Below, one piece after another: positions 1-8,885 of a stretch of 64,000 nucleotides of DNA. This DNA comes from an uncultured Paracoccaceae bacterium (GTDB lineage: Bacteria > Pseudomonadota > Alphaproteobacteria > Rhodobacterales > Rhodobacteraceae). Under the pieces are notes generated by a model. That model was not told where the DNA came from, did not search any database, and saw only the letters and a list, made by a program, of their open reading frames with translations. Within the stretch, counting starts at the first letter, position 1, and every line of letters begins with the position of its first letter. The stretch spans positions 62,001-126,000 of the forward strand of contig CANMPL010000001.1 of NCBI GenBank assembly GCA_947499715.1, given 5' to 3'. Made by a program: the position numbers and the translations under genes.

Positions 1-2195
1 GGATGGCCGTCAATCACCGTCACCATCGCGCAATGACCGGGCAGATCATCCAGCAGCCGCTCAATATGTGACTGCGCGCCCGGATTGCCCCTTGCCCGCG
101 CCCGCTGCGCCGCCGTCCAGCCCGCGTTCAACCGATCGGCAGAGGTGACAGCCAAGACCCCCACATCGCGCCGATCTTCGGCCAATTGCCCTGCTGCGGC
201 GATGGCTTCGGGCGCGACCGCCCCCTGATAGGCGATCACCACATCGCAATTCGGTCCCGGCTTGCGTAGCCAATACCCGCCATCAATCGCACCTTGCACA
301 AAGGCGTCATCAACACGCTTACCCGGTTGCTCAATCGGGGCCGTTGTCAGCCGCAGATAAACCGACCCGCCCGTTTCATCGCGCAACCATGTGCGCTCAT
401 CGGGGTCGCCCCCGCCATCGCGTTGCAGGTAATCCATCGCCCATTCGAAAATCACCGAAAGCTCATCGGCAAAGGCGGGCTCAAACGCGGCCAAGCCATC
501 CTGACTCATCCCGATCAGGGGCGTGCCGATAGATTGGTGCGCCCCGCCTTCGGGCGCCAGCGTTACACCCGATGGCGTGCCCACCACCATGAACCGCGCA
601 TCCTGATAGCTGGCGTAATTCAACGCATCCAAACCGCGGCACACAAACGGGTCATATAGCGTCCCGATGGGAATGATCCGCTTGCCAAACAGGGAATGTG
701 ACAGACCCGCCGCGCCCAGCAGCAGGAACAGGTTCATCTCTGCGATGCCCAGCTCAACGTGCTGGCCTTCGGGGGCAAAGTTCCACTTCGCGGTGGACGG
801 AATCCGATGCTCGATAAAGGCATCCGCCTTTTCGGCGCGGGCAAACAGCTTGCGCCGATTGACCCAAGGCCCAAGGCTCGTGGTCCCCGTCACATCAGGC
901 GAGGTGGTCATGATCCGCGCAGCCAATGCGCTGTCCCCCTTGGCCAGATCATCAAGGATCTTGCCAAAGGCCATCTGCGTCGACATCTCGCGATCGGTGG
1001 CCACGCTGATCGCAGGCACCACCAGCCGGGCATCATCAAACCGCCGCGCCCCCTTGGCGAAAAAGGCGGTCTTTTTCAGGCCATCCGCAAATCCGGCGGG
1101 GTCCTTGACGGTGGCGAACTTTTCCCACTCCTGCCCCTCTGGCACGCCCATATCCGCTTGCCACTGCGCCATCTGCGCCTTGGTCATCAGGCCGCCGTGG
1201 TTGTCCTTGTGGCCCGCAATCGGCGTGCCCCAGCCTTTGATCGTATAGGCCAGAAAACAGGTCGGCAGATCGTGGTCTATCGCGGCAAACACCTCTGCCA
1301 TTGTGGTCACGCAATTGCCGCCAAGGTTCTCCATCAGCGCGGCCAGTTCGGTATCACTGCGCGCATCAATCAACGCGGTGACAGGCCCTTGGTCGCCCAG
1401 ATCATCCATCAGGCGTTGCCGCCATACTGCGCCACCCCGATAGGTCAGCGCAGCATATTCCTGATTGGGGCAATCGTCGATCCAGCGGCGCAAGGCATCG
1501 CCGCCCGGCTCCTCAAACGCGGCGCGTTGCAGCGCGCCGTATTTCACCCGGACCACCTGCCAACCAAAGGCGTCAAAGATCTTTTCGACCCGCTCGAACA
1601 GCCCCTCGCGCACGATCCCATCCAGCGATTGCCGGTTGTAGTCGATGATCCACCAGCAATTGCGCAGGTCGTTTTTCCAGCCCTCTTGCAAGGCCTCATA
1701 GATATTGCCCTCGTCCAATTCGGCGTCACCCACCAGCGCTACCATCCGGCCCATCGGTGCATCCGCGCCCCATGATTTGGCCGCGATAAAGTCCTGCACC
1801 AGCGACGCAAATGACGTGATCGCCACACCAAGCCCCACCGACCCGGTTGAAAAATCCACGTCGTCCACGTCCTTGGTCCGGCTGGGATAGCTTTGCACCC
1901 CGCCAAACCCGCGAAAATTCTCCATCCGGGCGCGCTCCAGATTGCCCATCAGATAGTGCATCGCGTGAAAAATCGGGCTGGCGTGCGGTTTGACCGCGAC
2001 CCGGTCCTCTGGCCGCAGCGCACTGAAATACAGCGCCGTCATGATCGACACCATCGAGGCAGAGCTCGCCTGATGCCCGCCCACCTTGATGCCATCCGCC
2101 TTGGGCCGGATATGGTTGGCGTGATGAATCATCCAATGCGACAGCCACAACAGCCGCTGTTCGATGGTTTTCAGTGTGAGGATATCATGTGTCAT
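1..2195 (-). CDS. AceE/transketolase-like thiamine-diphosphate E1 enzyme (MdeB-like), C-terminus cut by window edge
   Basis: About 731 residues are visible and the C-terminus runs off the window. A thiamine-diphosphate site is visible: GDAELDEGN at residues 156-164, followed by NRQSLDG at 187-193. This is closer to the homodimeric pyruvate dehydrogenase E1 (AceE, GDGEMDEPE) than to ordinary transketolase. Pseudomonas putida is known to have an AceE-like E1, MdeB, beside methionine gamma-lyase (MdeA) and an Lrp regulator (MdeR), where it handles the 2-oxobutyrate released from methionine. The same gene types occur here, so oxidation of 2-oxobutyrate is the inferred role; other 2-oxo acids or a transketolase reaction are possible. 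The start ATG at 2195 opens MTHDILTLKT, with no strong ribosome-binding site. The gene diverges from an Lrp regulator 121 bp away, its likely controller. Confidence 0.75.
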   Translation of the reverse strand, partial: MTHDILTLKTIEQRLLWLSHWMIHHANHIRPKADGIKVGGHQASSASMVSIMTALYFSALRPEDRVAVKPHASPIFHAMHYLMGNLERARMENFRGFGGVQSYPSRTKDVDDVDFSTGSVGLGVAITSFASLVQDFIAAKSWGADAPMGRMVALVGDAELDEGNIYEALQEGWKNDLRNCWWIIDYNRQSLDGIVREGLFERVEKIFDAFGWQVVRVKYGALQRAAFEEPGGDALRRWIDDCPNQEYAALTYRGGAVWRQRLMDDLGDQGPVTALIDARSDTELAALMENLGGNCVTTMAEVFAAIDHDLPTCFLAYTIKGWGTPIAGHKDNHGGLMTKAQMAQWQADMGVPEGQEWEKFATVKDPAGFADGLKKTAFFAKGARRFDDARLVVPAISVATDREMSTQMAFGKILDDLAKGDSALAARIMTTSPDVTGTTSLGPWVNRRKLFARAEKADAFIEHRIPSTAKWNFAPEGQHVELGIAEMNLFLLLGAAGLSHSLFGKRIIPIGTLYDPFVCRGLDALNYASYQDARFMVVGTPSGVTLAPEGGAHQSIGTPLIGMSQDGLAAFEPAFADELSVIFEWAMDYLQRDGGGDPDERTWLRDETGGSVYLRLTTAPIEQPGKRVDDAFVQGAIDGGYWLRKPGPNCDVVIAYQGAVAPEAIAAAGQLAEDRRDVGVLAVTSADRLNAGWTAAQRARARGNPGAQSHIERLLDDLPGHCAMVTVIDGH

Positions 2196-2316
2196 GACGC
2201 ACGCATAACAAAGAGCGGCAAACATTATTCACCAAACATCTCTGTGAAATTCAGAAATCGCACCGAAATCCCTCGCCTTCATTGAATACCTTGAAGGATT
2301 TCACTACAATTCAGCG

Positions 2317-2769
2317 ATGGACCAAATTGACCTCAAGATCCTCAAAGCCCTGCAAGCCGACGCCCGCCTCACCCATCAGGACCTCAGCGCCGCCGTCGGC
2401 CTGTCGCCCACGCCCTGCGCCCGCCGGATCAAACGGCTAGAGGATGACGGCATCATCACAGGCTATTCCGCCCGCATTGACGAATCCCAAATGGGCTTTG
2501 ATTTCAGCGTCTTCGTCTCCGTCCGGCTGGACCAACAGGTCGATGACCGCCTCCGGTCGTTCGAGGCGAAGGTCCGCAATTTCCCAGAGGTCGTGGATTG
2601 CTGGCTGATGACCGGCAGCTTTGACTATCTGCTGCGCGTCGCCGTCCGCGATTTGCACGAATTTGAACGCTTCCTCACCGGCCGCCTGACAAAACTCACC
2701 GGTGTCGCATCGCTCGAAAGCTCGATCCCGATCCGGCGCGTGAAAGAAGAAGCCACGCGCCTTGAATAG
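2317..2769 (+). CDS. Lrp/AsnC-family transcriptional regulator
   Basis: This 150-residue protein has the classic Lrp layout. An N-terminal helix-turn-helix lies at about residues 4-60 (MDQIDLKIL, then SPTPCARRIKRLEDDGII), and a RAM/AsnC ligand-binding domain at about 65-145 contains VVDCWLMTGSFDYLLRV. Proteins of this family bind amino acids and control amino-acid metabolism. The gene diverges from the AceE-like E1 gene and converges, with a 2-bp gap, on the DmdA-family gene, so control of the E1 gene is the likeliest role (inference). A widely spaced inverted pair GTGAAAT/ATTTCAC (2245-2251 and 2298-2304) lies in the divergent region. It is one of two Lrp regulators in the cluster. Confidence 0.92.
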   Translation: MDQIDLKILKALQADARLTHQDLSAAVGLSPTPCARRIKRLEDDGIITGYSARIDESQMGFDFSVFVSVRLDQQVDDRLRSFEAKVRNFPEVVDCWLMTGSFDYLLRVAVRDLHEFERFLTGRLTKLTGVASLESSIPIRRVKEEATRLE

Positions 2770-2771
2770 CG

Positions 2772-3869
2772 CTAGATGAACGGCAGCTCGGCCAGCGTCA
2801 CATCATGGTCCTGCCCGTCCAATTTGATCGCAAACGCGCCGTCCAGACCCACGCCAACCAGCCCGATGCCAATGGTTTTGCCCAGCCGCTTGGAATAGGC
2901 AAACTCACTGACATGGCCAACCGCGACCCCGCCCTGAAGCAACGCCACCTGATGCCCCGGCGGCATGGGCTGGCCGTCAATCACCACCCCGGTCAATCGC
3001 CGCGCTGGCCCGGTCTTGGCCACCGCACGCAGCGCGTCACGCCCGACAAAATCATGCGCAAAGCTGACCAGCTTTCCAAATCCCACCTCAAACGGGTTCG
3101 CGCGATGGCTTTGCAGCCGCATATCGGCGCCATAGGACAAAAGCCCGCTTTCCAGCCGCTCAATATCGTTGGGCGCACCGGGGCCGATCCCAAATTCCGC
3201 CCCCGCCGCCTTGACCAGATCCCACAAGGCCACGCCCTGTGCCGCATCCATCAGGTAAAGCTCAAACCCGCCCTGCTTCGACCAGCCCGACCGCGCAAGC
3301 ACCAGCGGAATGCCCCCCAATGCGGTCTCTTCAAACCCGAAATAGCGCATCTCGCGCACATGATCGCCAAACAGCTTGGCCGCGACCTCCACCGCCTTTG
3401 GCCCCTGAATGGCCAAAGGCGACACATCCGGTTCGCTGACCTGCACATCCCAACCCTTTTCGCGCCCGATCGCTGCGGCCCAAAGGTGAATGTCACTATC
3501 CGCTACCGACAACCAAAACCGATCCTCTGCCAGCTTCAGCAGTACCGGATCATTGATGACCCAGCCGTCATGATCACACAGCGGCACATAGCGCCCCTGC
3601 CCGATCCGGGTCTTGCCCAAATCGCGCGGCGTCAGATATTGCGCCAGCCGGCCGGCATCCGGCCCGGCCAGTTCCACCTGCCGTTGCGCGGCCACATCCC
3701 ACATCGCCACGCTATGGATCAGCCGATCATACTCGGCCTCTGGATCGCCGAAATGACCGGGGATCAGCATGTGGTTATACACTGAGAAGCTGCGCACCCC
3801 GTCCCGCACCGTCGCCTCATAATAGGCCGATTTGCGCAGGTTTGGGCCGATACCGATGGAAAAAGGCAT
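2772..3869 (-). CDS. DmdA/GcvT-family tetrahydrofolate-dependent demethylase
   Basis: This 365-residue protein is of the aminomethyltransferase (GcvT) fold and specifically resembles dimethylsulfoniopropionate (DMSP) demethylase DmdA. Shared landmarks include VYNHMLIP, WDVAAQRQVE, INDPVLLKL, SVADSD, LAIQGPK, ARSGWSKQGGFELY, ERLESGLLSYG, and NPFEVGFGKLVS. DmdA moves a methyl group from DMSP to tetrahydrofolate in the cytoplasm. The gene follows megL by 15 bp on the same strand, so a sulfonium or thioether substrate linked to methionine is plausible. Both true DMSP demethylase and a paralogue acting on, for example, S-methylmethionine remain open. I chose ATG 3869 over an upstream GTG at 3884 because GGAG lies 5 nt in front of it. 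Confidence 0.8.
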   Translation of the reverse strand: MPFSIGIGPNLRKSAYYEATVRDGVRSFSVYNHMLIPGHFGDPEAEYDRLIHSVAMWDVAAQRQVELAGPDAGRLAQYLTPRDLGKTRIGQGRYVPLCDHDGWVINDPVLLKLAEDRFWLSVADSDIHLWAAAIGREKGWDVQVSEPDVSPLAIQGPKAVEVAAKLFGDHVREMRYFGFEETALGGIPLVLARSGWSKQGGFELYLMDAAQGVALWDLVKAAGAEFGIGPGAPNDIERLESGLLSYGADMRLQSHRANPFEVGFGKLVSFAHDFVGRDALRAVAKTGPARRLTGVVIDGQPMPPGHQVALLQGGVAVGHVSEFAYSKRLGKTIGIGLVGVGLDGAFAIKLDGQDHDVTLAELPFI

Positions 3870-3884
3870 GATGTCTCCAATCAC

Positions 3885-5087
3885 TTAAGCTGTCAGCGCG
3901 ACTTGGCCCTTGGACAGCGCCTGGTCAAGGTCTGCCAGAATGTCATCGGCATCCTCCAACCCGATGCTTAGCCGCACAAGACCGTCGCTGATGCCGTGAT
4001 GGGCCCGTTCCTCGGGCGAATAGGTCGCATGGGTCATCGAGGCGGGGTGCTGGATCAGCGTCTCGGTATCCCCCAGTGACACCGCCCGGTGGATCAACCG
4101 CAGCCGGTTCATCAGCGCCAGCCCTCCGGCCATCCCGTCCTGCACTTCAAACGCGATCATCCCGCCGGGTCTCGCCATCTGCCGCTGCGCCAGATCAAAC
4201 TGCGGAAAACTTGCCAGCCCCGGATAGGCCACCGTCGCGACACCCGGATGTGACGCCAGCCAATCCGCCACTTCAGCCGCCGTCTTACTGTGCTGTTCCA
4301 TCCGCAAGGCAAGCGTCTTGAGGCCCCGCATCACCAGCATGGCATTAAACGGCGACATGACAGCGCCCGTCAGATCCTTCATACCCTCCAGCCGGATCCG
4401 CCCAATCAGCTCTGCGCTGCCAACAGCAATCCCGGCGACCAAATCACCATGCCCACCCAGATACTTGGTTGCAGAATGCACCACCACATCGGCACCAAGC
4501 CCAATTGGCCGCGTCAAATAGGGCGAGGCATAGGTGTTATCCACCACCACAAGCGCCCCGGCGTCATGGGCAATGTCGCAAACCGCGCGAATATCAACCA
4601 ACCGCATATTTGGGTTTGCAGGTGTTTCAAAATACACCATCCGGGTCTGCGCGGTGATCGCCTCAGTCAGGTTTTGCGGATCTGTCATATCAATATGGGT
4701 GATCTTGATCCCGAACCTTGCCAGACCGTGATGCAGAAAACTGAACGTGCAGCCATATAGCGTGCGATCCACAATCAACTCGTCACCTGGCGACAACAAC
4801 GTCCAAAGCGCCGCTGTGATCGCACCCATGCCAGAGGCGAGCGCCAGCCCTGCCTCGCCCCCTTCCAGGGTTGCCATGCGGGCCTCCAATAGATCCAACG
4901 TCGGGTTTGAAATCCGCGAATACACATGCCCCTCTCGCTCTGCCGCAAAGGCTTGCGCGCCCGACTCTGCGGTTTCAAACGCAAAGGTCGACGTCAGATG
5001 CAGCGGCGGCGTCAGCGCACCTTCATTTTCCAACGGGTCATAGCCGTGGTGAATGGCGCGGGTCGCAAATCCATGGGATTGGGTCAT
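3885..5087 (-). CDS. megL: Methionine gamma-lyase (PLP enzyme)
   Basis: This 400-residue enzyme of the Cys/Met-metabolism PLP family splits L-methionine into methanethiol, 2-oxobutyrate and ammonia. PLP lysine K208 sits in HSATKYLGGHGD. Tyr111 and Cys113 in LYGCTF are the pair that marks true methionine gamma-lyases; most cystathionine lyases and synthases lack that Cys. The N-terminus (HGFATRAIHHGYDP) and C-terminus (PEERAHHGISDGLVRLSIGLED) are also very close to the Pseudomonas enzyme as I remember it. ATG 5087 has AGGAG upstream. The DmdA-family gene follows in the same transcript, and an Lrp-type regulator is divergent, as in the Pseudomonas mde locus. Confidence 0.93.
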   Translation of the reverse strand: MTQSHGFATRAIHHGYDPLENEGALTPPLHLTSTFAFETAESGAQAFAAEREGHVYSRISNPTLDLLEARMATLEGGEAGLALASGMGAITAALWTLLSPGDELIVDRTLYGCTFSFLHHGLARFGIKITHIDMTDPQNLTEAITAQTRMVYFETPANPNMRLVDIRAVCDIAHDAGALVVVDNTYASPYLTRPIGLGADVVVHSATKYLGGHGDLVAGIAVGSAELIGRIRLEGMKDLTGAVMSPFNAMLVMRGLKTLALRMEQHSKTAAEVADWLASHPGVATVAYPGLASFPQFDLAQRQMARPGGMIAFEVQDGMAGGLALMNRLRLIHRAVSLGDTETLIQHPASMTHATYSPEERAHHGISDGLVRLSIGLEDADDILADLDQALSKGQVALTA

Positions 5088-5197
5088 GTTTCTCTCTCCT
5101 GAATTGAGGAAAGATTAGCGTGGCTTTACTGCTGTGAAATTGCCACTTATGCCGCGTACCAGATCAATATTAGCAGATTCTGCCAACAAGGGCCAAA
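5088..5197. promoter_or_regulatory. Divergent megL / Lrp control region
   Basis: This 110-bp region separates the starts of megL (minus) and its Lrp-type regulator (plus). It contains the short palindrome GCAGATTCTGC at 5173-5183 and a wider GTGGC/GCCAC inverted pair (around 5119-5145). Lrp-family proteins often bind several weak inverted sites in such regions. The sites are visible; their use by the regulator is inference. Confidence 0.4.
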
Positions 5198-5653
5198 ATG
5201 GACACCAAAGACCGCCAGATCATCCGCGCCTTGCAAGCCGATGGACGCATGACCAATCAAGAGCTGTCAGAAAAGGTCAATCTGTCGCCTTCGCCGTCTT
5301 TGCGACGCCTGCGAAACCTTGAAAAAGAGGGGATCATCAAAGGCTATTCCGCCCGCGTTGACCCTCGCGCCTATGGCCTTGCCGTGACGGCCTTTGTCTC
5401 GATCCGGCTGACCCGACATGACGAAGACACCATCAACACTTTCGAAGGGCAGGTGGCCCGCATGGAAGAGGTGCTCGACTGTCATGTGATGACCGGGCAG
5501 ACCGACTATCTGATGCGGGTCGTGGTTCAAAGCCTCGAACATTACGAAGATTTCGTCCGCAGCCGCCTGCAACGCATCGGCAATATCGCCTCTATCGACA
5601 CCAGCTTTGCTTATGGTGTGGTCAAAGAAGCCTCGGTTTTTCCGATGCTTTGA
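5198..5653 (+). CDS. Lrp/AsnC-family regulator, MdeR-like
   Basis: This 151-residue protein has an N-terminal helix-turn-helix (MDTKDRQIIRALQADGRM, then SPSPSLRRLRNLEKEGII) and an AsnC/RAM effector domain with LDCHVMTGQTDYLMRV. It is transcribed away from megL across 110 bp, the same arrangement as mdeR-mdeA in Pseudomonas putida, where the Lrp-type protein activates the lyase gene. Methionine or a breakdown product is the likely effector (inference). It is clearly a paralogue of the Lrp gene at 2317. A terminator hairpin follows directly, so it is a single-gene transcript. Confidence 0.92.
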   Translation: MDTKDRQIIRALQADGRMTNQELSEKVNLSPSPSLRRLRNLEKEGIIKGYSARVDPRAYGLAVTAFVSIRLTRHDEDTINTFEGQVARMEEVLDCHVMTGQTDYLMRVVVQSLEHYEDFVRSRLQRIGNIASIDTSFAYGVVKEASVFPML

Positions 5654-5657
5654 CCAC

Positions 5658-5694
5658 GAAAAGGGCCCGCGCATCTGGATGCACCGGCCTTTTT
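5658..5694 (+). terminator. Rho-independent terminator after the MdeR-like gene
   Basis: A GC-rich hairpin (stem GGCCCGCGCAT with ATGCACCGGCC, loop CTGG, two mismatches) is followed by five T residues at 5690-5694. A-residues on the 5' side mean it could also work on the other strand. Confidence 0.65.
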
Positions 5695-5802
5695 GGGCAG
5701 TGCAGGGATCTGCGCGGATAGGCCGCGGCAATGACCAGCACAACCCTGCCCTTGCGGGATACCGCCCTTCGGACTACCTCAGGACGTAGCAAAGGATCAT
5801 CC

Positions 5803-7146
5803 ATGACCGAACTTTCCGACCTGACCCAACGCCTGCTGGACGAAGCCCGCAAAGCCGGTGCCGATGCCAGCGATGCAATCGCCGTTGATGGCACCTCTGT
5901 TTCCATCGACGTCCGTGGCGGCGCGCTGGAAAACGCTGACCGCTCCGAGGGGATTGAAGTCGGCTTGCGCGTGTTGATCGGCAACCGTCAGGCCTGTGTG
6001 TCGTCTTCTGACACCAAACCCGACACACTGCGCACCATGGCCGAACGGGCCGTCGCCATGGCCCAGATCGCGCCAGAGGATCCCTATGCTGGCCTCGCCG
6101 ATCCCAGCCAGCTGGCCAGCAATACCGACACCGCCGCGTTGGAACTCTATGACGACACACCCGAACCAGACCCCGCCGCCTTGCAGGATGACGCCGCGCG
6201 GGCAGAGGCAGAGGCGCTCAAGAACCCCGGCATCTCTCAGGTCCAGCAATCCAGCGCGGGCTATTCGCACCGCCGCATCCATCTGTCCGCCTCCAATGGC
6301 TTTGACGCAGGTTACGCCCGCACCGACCGTGGCATTTCCTGCCTTGCGATCACCGGCACCGGCACAGATATGGAACGCGACTACGACTACGACAGCCGCA
6401 TCTTTCAGGCCGATCTGCGCGACGCCGCCGAGATTGGCCGCATCGCCGCCGAACGCGCTGTCGCCCGCGCCGGGGCCACCCGCCCCAAGACCGGCGCCTA
6501 TCCGGTGATGTTCGACGAACGCATCGCCTCCTCCCTCATCGGGCACCTGCTATCCGCCATCTCGGGCGCCGCCATCGCGCGCGGCTCCAGCTGGCTGCGC
6601 GACGCGCTGGGGGAACAGGTCCTGCCATCGGGCCTGTCCGTGATCGAAGACCCCCACCGCATCCGCACGTCCGGTTCCAAACTCTTCGACGCCGAAGGCC
6701 TGCCCACCGCCCGTCGCGCCATCGTCGATGACGGCGTGCTGACCGGCTGGACGCTCGACCTCGCCACGGGCCGCAAACTGGATATGCCCTCTACCGCCAA
6801 CGCCGCGCGTGGCACCTCTGCCCCGCCCTCGCCCAGCCTGACGAACATCGCCCTCACCCAGGGCACGCAATCCCAGGCCGAGATGCTGCGCGACATGGGC
6901 ACCGGGCTGCTGGTCACCTCCATGATCGGATCCACCATCAACCCCAACACCGGCGACTATAGCCGTGGCGCATCCGGCTTCTGGGTCCAGAACGGCGAGG
7001 TTACCCACCCGGTCAACGAAATTACCGTGGCTGGCAACCTGCGCGACATGCTCATGAACATCACCCCCGCCAACGATGCCCGCTCCCACCTGTCCCGCGT
7101 CATCCCCTCGCTTCTGGTCGAAGGCCTGACCCTTGCCGGAGACTGA
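5803..7146 (+). CDS. pmbA: TldD/PmbA-family protease subunit (TldE)
   Basis: This 447-residue protein has the PmbA/TldE layout. An N-terminal domain includes the SIDVRGGALENADRSEGIEVGLRVLIG region. The C-terminal half includes GSTINPNTGDYSRGASGFWVQNGE, typical of the family. With TldD it forms a metalloprotease in the cytoplasm that processes modified peptides and antitoxins; TldE itself lacks the metal site. ATG 5803 is chosen over an upstream in-frame start at 5731 because AAAGGA lies 6 nt before it and MTELSDLTQRLLDEA matches the family N-terminus. The next gene overlaps its end by 14 bp, so the two are translationally linked. Confidence 0.9.
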   Translation: MTELSDLTQRLLDEARKAGADASDAIAVDGTSVSIDVRGGALENADRSEGIEVGLRVLIGNRQACVSSSDTKPDTLRTMAERAVAMAQIAPEDPYAGLADPSQLASNTDTAALELYDDTPEPDPAALQDDAARAEAEALKNPGISQVQQSSAGYSHRRIHLSASNGFDAGYARTDRGISCLAITGTGTDMERDYDYDSRIFQADLRDAAEIGRIAAERAVARAGATRPKTGAYPVMFDERIASSLIGHLLSAISGAAIARGSSWLRDALGEQVLPSGLSVIEDPHRIRTSGSKLFDAEGLPTARRAIVDDGVLTGWTLDLATGRKLDMPSTANAARGTSAPPSPSLTNIALTQGTQSQAEMLRDMGTGLLVTSMIGSTINPNTGDYSRGASGFWVQNGEVTHPVNEITVAGNLRDMLMNITPANDARSHLSRVIPSLLVEGLTLAGD

Positions 7147-7906
7147 CGTTGACCTGCTGATTGCGGCCGCGAAACGCGCCGGTGACATCGCCAAATCGCA
7201 CTTCGGCCAAAACCCCGAGATCTGGGACAAGGCCGATAACGCAGGCCCCGTCACCGCCGCCGACCTCGCCGTGAACGCGATGCTGCACGACATGCTGCGC
7301 GCCGCGCGCCCCGACTATGGCTGGCTGTCAGAGGAAAACGAAGATACCGCCGCCCGCCTGACAACCAAGCGCACATTCATCATTGACCCCATCGACGGCA
7401 CCCGCGCCTTTATCGAAGGCGGCAAGGACTGGGGCCATTCTATCGCTGTTGTCGAAGACGGCACCCCCATCGCCGCCGCCGTTGCGATGCCGATGCGTGA
7501 CCAGATCTTCAGCGCGGGCCTCGGAACGGGCGCGTTCTGCAACGATGACCCGATCCGCGCCAGCGCTGTCACAGACGCCACTGCTGCAACCGTGCTGACA
7601 GCCAAACCCAACCTTCATCCCGAATACTGGAAATCAGGCACGCCGCCTGCGTTCAAACGCACCTTCCGGTCTTCGCTGGCCTACCGCATGGCGCTCGCGG
7701 CTTGCGGGCGCTTCGACGCCATGCTGACCTTGCGCCCGACATGGGAATGGGACATCGCCGCTGGCACGCTTTTGGTGACAGAGGCCGGCGGCACCGCCAC
7801 CGACCACACCGGCGCAGCCCTGCGTTTCAACAACGCCCACCCCCAGACGCCCAGCGTGCTGGCGGGCGGCGCCATCCATGCTCCGATCCTCGCCGCACTG
7901 GCGTAG
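7133..7906 (+). CDS. Inositol-monophosphatase-family phosphatase (CysQ/IMPase-like)
   Basis: This 257-residue Mg-dependent phosphatase carries the family metal site: SEENED (about residues 66-71), IDPIDGTRAFIEG (about 84-96) and the C-terminal WEWDIAAGTLLVTEAGG. Members remove phosphate from inositol phosphates or from 3'-phosphoadenosine 5'-phosphate (CysQ). The substrate cannot be told from sequence. The best start is TTG at 7133 (MPETDVDLL), inside the end of pmbA, because no ATG or GTG occurs near the family N-terminus. The pmbA-phosphatase pair is common in this family of bacteria. Confidence 0.85.
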   Translation: MPETDVDLLIAAAKRAGDIAKSHFGQNPEIWDKADNAGPVTAADLAVNAMLHDMLRAARPDYGWLSEENEDTAARLTTKRTFIIDPIDGTRAFIEGGKDWGHSIAVVEDGTPIAAAVAMPMRDQIFSAGLGTGAFCNDDPIRASAVTDATAATVLTAKPNLHPEYWKSGTPPAFKRTFRSSLAYRMALAACGRFDAMLTLRPTWEWDIAAGTLLVTEAGGTATDHTGAALRFNNAHPQTPSVLAGGAIHAPILAALA

Positions 7907-7946
7907 GCCGGGCTTCAGACCGGCGACCCGCGCGCCTGACGCGCCG

Positions 7947-8771
7947 CTAGCGCGCCCGCGACTGCCCGACGAACTTTGCAATCGTTTGTTCAATCCCTTC
8001 CGACAATGCCATCGGCGCTTCGCCTAGGAATGCGACAAAGCTGCGCGTCATATGGGCCTGATCTGCAAAACCGTGACGCTGGGCAATCTCTGCCAGCCGT
8101 ACCTCACCCATCGCCAACAAAGACATCAATGATGCATTGATCTGCAAGGTGCGGCAGAACGTCTTTGGCGACAGCCCAACGATCTGCGTAAAGTCCCGGC
8201 GCAATTGCCGCTCTGACACGGTCAATCCGTCCATCAGCTCTGCCACGCGGATGTTTCCATCCGCTGCCTCGATCCGTCTGACGACCTCTGTCACATGGTC
8301 AGGTACCGCCCGTGCTGCCGGAACGAGCGACAAAAGATAGCCCTGCAAACCGGCCACCAATTGCCCCGTGGATGACAGCGTCTCTGGCATAAAAAACCGC
8401 GACCGGCGTGGTGGGACCAATGCCCGTTCGACCGTGTCCTTTCCGGGCAAATGGAACAGTTGATACTGGCCGACCGCGCTGAGCTCTGCGAAGGCCTGAA
8501 CAACCTTGCCTGACAATTCGCACTTAACCCGGGCATCCTTTATCTGCCCTGACAGATGCAAACGACCGTCTCGGTCGCTGTCAAATTCTGGCGCATCATT
8601 GACCCAGGCACGCCACCGGCCGCGTGGGATCCAGCCGAAATAGCAATACCCCGTCGCGGGCACATCAAAAGTCAGATCAACAGGATGGGTCTGATAGGCC
8701 ACCAAAATGCGCCGCACATAGGGTTGCAGATCGGGTGGCACATCTTGCGGAATAAAGAGATCAGGGTTCAT
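7947..8771 (-). CDS. AraC-family transcriptional regulator
   Basis: This is a 274-residue protein. The C-terminal third (about residues 165-265) is an AraC-type double helix-turn-helix: IRVAELMDGLTVSERQLRR is the first helix pair, and VRLAEIAQRHGFADQAHMTRSF is the second and best conserved. The N-terminal part (about 1-150) resembles the poorly characterised sensor found in many AraC regulators of unknown effector. It converges on the phosphatase gene and diverges from the VPLPA-CTERM gene across 114 bp, so that gene is a candidate target (inference). Confidence 0.85.
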   Translation of the reverse strand: MNPDLFIPQDVPPDLQPYVRRILVAYQTHPVDLTFDVPATGYCYFGWIPRGRWRAWVNDAPEFDSDRDGRLHLSGQIKDARVKCELSGKVVQAFAELSAVGQYQLFHLPGKDTVERALVPPRRSRFFMPETLSSTGQLVAGLQGYLLSLVPAARAVPDHVTEVVRRIEAADGNIRVAELMDGLTVSERQLRRDFTQIVGLSPKTFCRTLQINASLMSLLAMGEVRLAEIAQRHGFADQAHMTRSFVAFLGEAPMALSEGIEQTIAKFVGQSRAR

Positions 8772-8885
8772 GTCGCTTGTCCGAAATCTTCAATACGGTG
8801 AAAACGCCAAAACCCTAGCATTCAACCTGCGCAACCGGTCAAGCCTTTGGTCAGATGGCGCAGATGTGATTGTTAGAGGAATACC

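Noticed and set aside
759-1775. Plus-strand 338-residue open frame opposite the E1 gene
   Set aside because: It is a codon-position shadow of the minus-strand gene: it has no family features, is rich in Arg/His/Pro, and lies wholly inside a well-supported coding region.
2805-3785. Plus-strand 326-residue open frame opposite the DmdA-family gene
   Set aside because: It is antisense to a clear gene, has a composition typical of shadow frames and shows no recognisable motif.
5797-6546. Minus-strand 249-residue frame opposite pmbA
   Set aside because: It is a Gly/Val-rich shadow frame without motifs; pmbA on the other strand is certain.
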